NCBI GenBank assembly: GCA_030149595.1 | Contig: JASFBI010000008.1 | Coordinates: forward strand, 1 to 12,214 | Direction: 5' to 3' | DNA length: 12,214 bases | Source of the DNA: Desulfobacterales bacterium | GTDB taxonomy: Bacteria; Desulfobacterota; Desulfobacteria; Desulfobacterales; DAOWNP01 | Shown here: in pieces, positions 7,898-12,214 of the stretch | Layout of the letters: each line of letters starts with the position of its first letter | How positions within the stretch are numbered: position 1 is the first letter of the stretch | Notes under the pieces: model-generated | What the model saw: the letters and a program-made list of their open reading frames with translations, nothing else | Databases searched by the model: none | Told to the model about the DNA's origin: nothing | Translations under genes and position numbers: made by a program

Positions 7898-9255
7898 TTT
7901 TCCCTGCTTTTCAGTGCTTTTACAGCTCTTATAAAAGCATTACCCCTGTCCATATAACTTTCAAACATATCAAAGCTTGAACATGCAGGAGACAGCAAAA
8001 CACAATCACCCGCATTACTTTTTTCATAAGCTGTAAATACTGCACCTTTTAAAGTTTGACATTTTTCAATAGGCGCTGTTCCTTTTACTGCCTTAATTAT
8101 TACTTCAACAGCCTCTCCTGTTAATAAAAGAAGTTTTACGCAACTCTTTATCAACGGTTTAAGCTTTTCAAAATCACCCTGTTTGTCTCTTCCACCCATT
8201 ATAAGAATTATGGGAGAGGTAAAAGATTTAATTGCTTTTTCTACTGCATCAACATTTGTTGCTTTGGAATCATTATAATATTTAACCCCATTAATCGTAT
8301 CTACATATTCTATTCTATGGGATAAACCCCTAAAATCTTCTATGGTTTTTAATATTCCCTTTTCTGTACCATTCACAGACAGAGCAGCAAGGGCTGCTGC
8401 CGCTATATTCAGCCTGTTATGTTTTCCCATAAGTTTTATATCCGGAATATTTAACACTCTGTTACTATTATAAATATCCACACTGCTTTTTTGTATAACA
8501 GCCCTGTTTTCCCCTGAATGCCCTGCATCAAAACATAGTTTTTCAGCACAAATATCTGGAATCAATAATTTTACAGCAGAATCTTTTCCATTGATTACTG
8601 CAAAATCATTTTCTTTTTGATTCATAAAAATTCTGCCTTTTGATGCAATATACTCTTTCATGCTCCCATATCTATCTAAATGGTCCTCTGAAATATTAAG
8701 AAGAACGGATACTTTGGGTCTAAAGTCTCTTATGGTATCTAACTGGAAGCTGCTTATCTCTACAACCAAAATATCTACCCTCTCTTCTGACATCAGATAG
8801 TCTGCCAGAGGGTTTCCGATATTTCCGCAGACAAAAACTTTTAACCCCGAATTTTCAAGCATTTTCCCTATAAGAGTTGTGGTTGTTGTTTTGCCATTGG
8901 TTCCTGTAACAGCCACAACAGGTTCTTTAATATATTGGCTGGCAAACTCTATCTCTCCTGTTACCGGTATATTTAAATTATATGCATATTTTAAAGGCTC
9001 TATGGTTAAAGGAACACCAGGGCTTACTATAACAAGATCGCTATTTTCAAAAGATGTCCTGTTATGTCCTCCAAGTTCGAGTTTGACACCTCTCTTCTCC
9101 ATTTCATAAGCCGCAGATGCTGATTGTTTTCCAAAAGAGTTATCTGTAATAGTAACATCTGCATGGTTTTTTATAAGAAACCTTGCACATGAAACTCCAG
9201 ACAGTCCCATTCCAACTATTAAAATTTTTTTACCTGAAAAATCCAGCTTTAACAT
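7894..9255 (-). CDS. murD: MurD, UDP-MurNAc-L-Ala:D-Glu ligase
   Basis: This cytoplasmic ligase adds D-glutamate to UDP-MurNAc-L-Ala using ATP. At 453 residues it is full length. The N-terminal dinucleotide-like fold holds GMGLSGVSCARFL (about 15-27). The P-loop TGTNGKTTTT sits at 117-126, followed by EISSFQL (166-172) and NISEDHLDRYG (187-197), which carries metal and carbamate-associated residues. Further on are YNDSKATNVDA, MGGRDKQGDF and the C-terminal LSPACSSFDMFESYMDRG, all typical of MurD. The ATG at 9255 begins with the usual MLKLDFSGKKILIVG; no clear Shine-Dalgarno is visible, and mraY ends 27 bases before it. The stop TGA overlaps the ftsW start as ATGA (7897-7894), pointing to coupled translation. 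The gene is intact although it lies between two interrupted ones. Confidence 0.97.
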   Translation of the reverse strand: MLKLDFSGKKILIVGMGLSGVSCARFLIKNHADVTITDNSFGKQSASAAYEMEKRGVKLELGGHNRTSFENSDLVIVSPGVPLTIEPLKYAYNLNIPVTGEIEFASQYIKEPVVAVTGTNGKTTTTTLIGKMLENSGLKVFVCGNIGNPLADYLMSEERVDILVVEISSFQLDTIRDFRPKVSVLLNISEDHLDRYGSMKEYIASKGRIFMNQKENDFAVINGKDSAVKLLIPDICAEKLCFDAGHSGENRAVIQKSSVDIYNSNRVLNIPDIKLMGKHNRLNIAAAALAALSVNGTEKGILKTIEDFRGLSHRIEYVDTINGVKYYNDSKATNVDAVEKAIKSFTSPIILIMGGRDKQGDFEKLKPLIKSCVKLLLLTGEAVEVIIKAVKGTAPIEKCQTLKGAVFTAYEKSNAGDCVLLSPACSSFDMFESYMDRGNAFIRAVKALKSREK

Positions 9256-9282
9256 ATTAAAAAAGTACCAGTATTATCAATA

Positions 9283-10362
9283 TTATCTTAATTTCAATGT
9301 ACTCAGCGACAGCAATGCAAGCACGATGGCAATGATCCAGAACCGCACAATCACCTTAGACTCTGGCCAGCCTTTTAATTCAAAGTGATGATGAATGGGA
9401 GCCATTTTAAAAATTCTTTTCCCGTTTGTCATTTTAAAAAAACCAACCTGGAAAATTACTGACAGAGTTTCAATTACAAACAAACCTCCTACAAGTATCA
9501 ATAGCAGTTCCTGTTTTGTTATAACTGCTATAGTCCCTATTATACCACCTAATGACAAAGAACCAACATCTCCCATAAACACCTGTGCCGGATAGGAGTT
9601 AAACCATAAAAATCCCAAAGCAGCTCCTGCAAGAATCCCACAAAAAACCGTGAGTTCACCACAGCCCGGAGTATAAATTATCTGTAGATAATCAGAGAGT
9701 TTTATATGTCCTGCTACATAAGCAAAACCCATATATGTTACCGCAGCTATTACAATAGGCCCTATCGAAAGTCCGTCAAGCCCGTCTGTGAGATTTACAC
9801 CATTTGATGCTCCTACAATTAAAAATACTGTTAAAAAGATATAGCCCACACCTTAATCAGGCGATAAATCCCTGAAAAAAGGAATAGTAAGATGGATACT
9901 AAAAGTAGTATGCTGATATACCATATATCCCACAACAAAAGCTATTACAATTTGATAAATAAACTTTCTTGTTGCTGTAAGACCTTTACTCTGCTTTTTT
10001 ACCTGCATGAGATAGTCATCAATAAAACCTATACCACCATAAGAGACAGTGATTACGAGCATAATTAATATATAAAAATTCGTAAGATCTGCCCACAAAA
10101 GGGTGGATACAACAATTGAAAAAAGAATCATAACCCCACCCATGGTGGGAGTCCCTGCCTTATCAAAATGACTTTTTGGCCCCTCTTCTCTAACATACTG
10201 TCCGATTTGCAACTGCTTTAACTTTCTTATGAATATCGGGCCCAAAAGAATACATATTAAAAACGCTGTTAAGCTTCCATAAATAGTTCTGAATGTAATA
10301 TACTTAAATATATTAAAAAATGAAATATTTGTATGTAACGGGTAAAATAAATGATAAAACAT
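9283..10362 (-). pseudogene. mraY: MraY, phospho-MurNAc-pentapeptide transferase, interrupted by an in-frame TAA
   Basis: MraY is the inner-membrane enzyme that moves phospho-MurNAc-pentapeptide from UDP to undecaprenyl phosphate, making lipid I. Read through, the frame has 359 codons before the final TAA, close to the 360 residues of E. coli MraY, and the family motifs are present from end to end. The first part (10362-9853, 169 residues) has GPKSHFDKAGTPTMGG and the catalytic pair in GFIDDYL (Asp115, Asp116). The second part (9852-9283) has [18 protein letters not shown] and the metal/substrate motif HHHFELKGW, and ends TLKLR as expected. A TAA at 9855-9853 (codon 170) splits them in the same frame, at the loop PFFRDLSPD-stop-GVGYIF where relatives usually read PDLG. 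The catalytic residues are divided between the halves, so neither should work alone. A GTG at 9849 could restart translation, but only AAGG directly abuts it, which is poor spacing. The identity is certain; whether the gene is truly broken is not. Confidence 0.9.
9853..9855 (-). other. in-frame TAA stop inside mraY
   Basis: The codon read on the minus strand is TAA, preceded by GAT (Asp) and followed by GGT (Gly) and GTG (Val). The reading frame is identical on both sides, so no frameshift is involved. A single T-to-A change from TTA (Leu), the residue commonly found here, would create it. Confidence 0.95.
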
Positions 10363-10435
10363 TATAAAATTCCATATTAATAGACTGATCTGCTCTTCTA
10401 ATTTCTACAAAAAAACAGATCAAAAATAAAACTTC
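10363..10435 (-). other. murF-mraY intergenic spacer, largest gap in the cluster
   Basis: This 73-base AT-rich spacer contains a 7-base inverted repeat, TGATCTG at 10386-10392 and CAGATCA at 10416-10422, separated by 23 bases. On the transcribed strand the T-run lies inside the loop and not after the stem, so it does not look like an intrinsic terminator. A weak ribosome site (ATGGA) lies about 8 bases before the mraY ATG. No convincing promoter can be picked out; an internal promoter for mraY is possible but not supported. Confidence 0.4.
10386..10422. repeat. short inverted repeat between murF and mraY
   Basis: Perfect 7-base arms (TGATCTG and CAGATCA) flank a 23-base loop. The stem cannot be extended on either side. 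It could be a weak RNA hairpin or an operator-like site, but a repeat this short may arise by chance in AT-rich DNA. Confidence 0.3.
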
Positions 10436-11845
10436 CTAACCTGAAACTATTCCTCTAACAATTTTCTCCATCTTCATTGCCCTTGACCCCTTAACAAGAA
10501 TCCAAAACCCTGATTTTACATCATGGTTTATTTTTTTCATAAGTCCGGCCTGGCAATCTATAATTATATCCTCTCTCTTCATATTTTCTGCCAAAGCACC
10601 TTCAGCAACACATGCAGCATGGCTACCTGTAAGATAGAGCTTTGTTACTCCAGACTTTACTGCAAATACTCCCACATCATAATGGAGCTCTTCAGCATAT
10701 TTCCCAAGTTCATACATATCACCGAGAACAGCGAAACTACAGTTATTGCCTTTTAATAATTTAAGAGTTTTTAAAGCCTCTTTTACAGAATCAGGGTTTG
10801 CATTGTATGTATCATCAATAATATTAATTTCTGATTCTGTTTTTATAACCTTCATTCTTGATACTTCAGGAATAAAATTTTCAATTCCTTTTTTAATATC
10901 TTCTAAACCTACACCCATAAGATAACCTGCTGAAGCTGCTGCAAGGGCGTTTTTCACCATAAATAGTCCTGGGATTTTTACTGATACAAGAATTTTTCCT
11001 ATTGGTGTTACCAGGCTGAAATCTGTTGAACTGTTTTTCATTTCCAGAGTTTTTGCTGTAATATCAGAATCTTTTGAAAATCCATAAAAAAAAGTATTAA
11101 CACCTGTCTCTTTTCCTGCTTTTAAAAGTTCCATATCATCTGCATTTAATATAGCCGTTCCTTTAGAATCTATTTCATAAAGCAGTTCTTTTTTGGCTTT
11201 TGCAACACCTTTTATTCCACCTGCTCCTTCAAGATGGGCATAACCTATGTTTGTTATAATACCTATATCCGGCGATGATATCTTTGATAAATATGAAATT
11301 TCCCCGGGCCTGTTCATGCCAAGTTCAACAACAGCACATTTATGACCACTGTTTAATCTTAAAAGAGTGAGGGGCAGACCTATTTCATTATTAAAATTCC
11401 CTGATGTTGCAAGAGTGTTAAATTTTTTTGAAATTACTGATTCTGTTATTGCCCTTGTGGTTGTTTTACCGTTTGATCCTGTTATTGCAATTAATTTAAC
11501 ATTTGATCGTTTTCTGTTAAAAGCTGCAAGATCACCCAGTGCTTTTGTGGTATTTTCAACTAAAACCAAAGACACACCCATCTGTATGATTTTTTTTATA
11601 TCAAAGGTATCTCCAAATTTTTTTTCTGCCATAACACACAAAGCACCTCTGTCTATAACATCCCTGATAAAAGTGTGACCATCGTGCTTTTTACCTTTTA
11701 TTGCTATATAAAGTCCGCTTTTTTCTATTTTACGTGAATCTATGGAGATATTTTGACAGACAATATTATCAGTGCCTGTCAAAAGAGTTCCTTTTGACGC
11801 TTTTAAAATATCTTTTACTGTCCATGTAAAAACGTTCATGCCCAT
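10436..11845 (-). CDS. murF: MurF, UDP-MurNAc-tripeptide:D-Ala-D-Ala ligase
   Basis: This cytoplasmic ATP-dependent ligase adds the D-Ala-D-Ala dipeptide to UDP-MurNAc-tripeptide, giving the pentapeptide used by MraY. It is about 469 residues long, normal for the family. An N-terminal UDP-substrate domain (SIDSRKIEKSGLYIAIKG) leads to the ATP-binding P-loop TGSNGKTTT near residues 122-130, then NEIGLPLTLL, ELGMNRPGEI, NIGYAHLE and the late motif DDTYNANPDS. The ATG at 11845 is chosen because AAAGAG lies about 8 bases upstream and the ATG comes one base after the murE stop. GTG at 11854 (8-base overlap with murE) and ATG at 11839 are alternatives. The terminator codon is TAG (10438-10436), which matters when judging the in-frame TAG in ftsW. 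The frame is intact. Confidence 0.96.
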   Translation of the reverse strand: MGMNVFTWTVKDILKASKGTLLTGTDNIVCQNISIDSRKIEKSGLYIAIKGKKHDGHTFIRDVIDRGALCVMAEKKFGDTFDIKKIIQMGVSLVLVENTTKALGDLAAFNRKRSNVKLIAITGSNGKTTTRAITESVISKKFNTLATSGNFNNEIGLPLTLLRLNSGHKCAVVELGMNRPGEISYLSKISSPDIGIITNIGYAHLEGAGGIKGVAKAKKELLYEIDSKGTAILNADDMELLKAGKETGVNTFFYGFSKDSDITAKTLEMKNSSTDFSLVTPIGKILVSVKIPGLFMVKNALAAASAGYLMGVGLEDIKKGIENFIPEVSRMKVIKTESEINIIDDTYNANPDSVKEALKTLKLLKGNNCSFAVLGDMYELGKYAEELHYDVGVFAVKSGVTKLYLTGSHAACVAEGALAENMKREDIIIDCQAGLMKKINHDVKSGFWILVKGSRAMKMEKIVRGIVSG

Positions 11846-11846
11846 A

Positions 11847-12214
11847 TCACACACTCTTTAAAGTTTTTAACTCTTCAAAAGCTTTTATGGCTTCGGTTCT
11901 GTCACAAAATCTTTTTTTTTGTGTCCCTATTATCTGATAATCCTCATGTCCCTTGCCTGCTATTATAATTGTATCACCAGGAACTGTACTTGTTATTCCT
12001 TTATATATAGCTGCTCTACGATCAGTCTCTATAACTACATCTATATTACAAAAACTATCGCTGTCAGCTTTTAAACTATTTATACTCTCTATGATATTAT
12101 CAATTATCACTCCTGGATCTTCGCTTCTGGTGTTATCAGATGTTACGATACAAACATCAGAAAATTCTGCGGCAATTTTTCCCATAACGGTCCGTTTTGT
12201 TTTATCCCTGTCTC
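11847..12214 (-). CDS. murE: MurE, UDP-MurNAc-tripeptide synthetase, 3' part only
   Basis: This is the C-terminal part, about 122 residues, of a Mur ligase that adds the third amino acid (probably meso-diaminopimelate) to UDP-MurNAc-L-Ala-D-Glu in the cytoplasm. The reading frame stays open to the window edge, so the gene starts outside and the ATG at 12185 is internal. The visible sequence opens with DRDKTKR followed by MGKIAAEFSD, the typical MurE stretch at the start of the C-terminal domain. It then has DNTRSEDP (12126-12137 for DNTR) and AGKGHEDYQIIG with the conserved GHE. The Asn and Arg of the DNxR motif, which contact meso-diaminopimelate in family members, are present, but the usual Pro is Thr. 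Lys-type specificity seems unlikely. It stops with TGA at 11849-11847, directly ahead of murF, so the two are probably translationally coupled. Confidence 0.95.
   Translation of the reverse strand, partial: DRDKTKRTVMGKIAAEFSDVCIVTSDNTRSEDPGVIIDNIIESINSLKADSDSFCNIDVVIETDRRAAIYKGITSTVPGDTIIIAGKGHEDYQIIGTQKKRFCDRTEAIKAFEELKTLKSV

Noticed and set aside
9283..9849. Second half of mraY as a separate gene starting at GTG 9849
   Set aside because: It begins in the middle of the MraY fold, in the same frame as the first half, with no properly spaced ribosome site. It is better described as the rest of an interrupted mraY.
10386..10422. Intrinsic terminator between murF and mraY
   Set aside because: The 7-base stem has a 23-base loop, and on the transcribed strand the T-run falls in the loop, not after the stem.

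Overview
The window is one continuous stretch of a bacterial division and cell wall (dcw) cluster. Every gene lies on the minus strand, so the biological order runs from high to low coordinates: murE (3' part only, cut by the window edge), murF, mraY, murD, ftsW, murG, murC, murB, ftsQ, ftsA, ftsZ. The DNA is AT-rich, and genes overlap or sit within a few tens of bases of each other. The largest gap is about 73 bp, between murF and mraY. I see no mobile element, CRISPR array, tRNA or rRNA, and no non-coding stretch over 300 bp.

The gene order, the FtsZ tail ending in LDVPTFLRRKAD, the Gram-negative style membrane-anchored FtsQ and the meso-diaminopimelate type MurE suggest a deltaproteobacterium in the broad sense (Desulfobacterota, perhaps a Desulfobacterales relative). 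This assignment is inference from protein character, not a database match. No ddl gene sits between murB and ftsQ, unlike in E. coli.

Region by region: 12214-10436 holds two Mur ligases that add the third residue and the D-Ala-D-Ala dipeptide. 10362-9283 holds mraY, the enzyme that makes lipid I. 9255-7894 holds murD. 7897-6776 holds ftsW, the septal glycan polymerase. 6779-5652 holds murG, which makes lipid II. 5661-3321 holds murC and murB, the early cytoplasmic steps. 3310-29 holds ftsQ, ftsA and ftsZ, the division scaffold. Together they make UDP-MurNAc-pentapeptide, load it on the lipid carrier, convert it to lipid II and polymerise it at the FtsZ ring.

The unusual feature is that two normally essential genes each carry one in-frame stop codon in an otherwise complete reading frame: a TAA at mraY codon 170 and a TAG at ftsW codon 214. 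Each falls where the family has a sense residue (about Leu in MraY, Tyr in FtsW). They are the only two polytopic membrane proteins in the window; the soluble and single-pass genes are intact. TAG is also the ordinary terminator of ftsZ, ftsQ, murG and murF, and TAA of ftsA, murB, murC and mraY, which argues against a changed genetic code. Sequencing or assembly error, mutation in a clone or strain, true gene decay, or readthrough remain possible. Apart from this, the region looks like an ordinary dcw cluster, and I do not see a new system in it.
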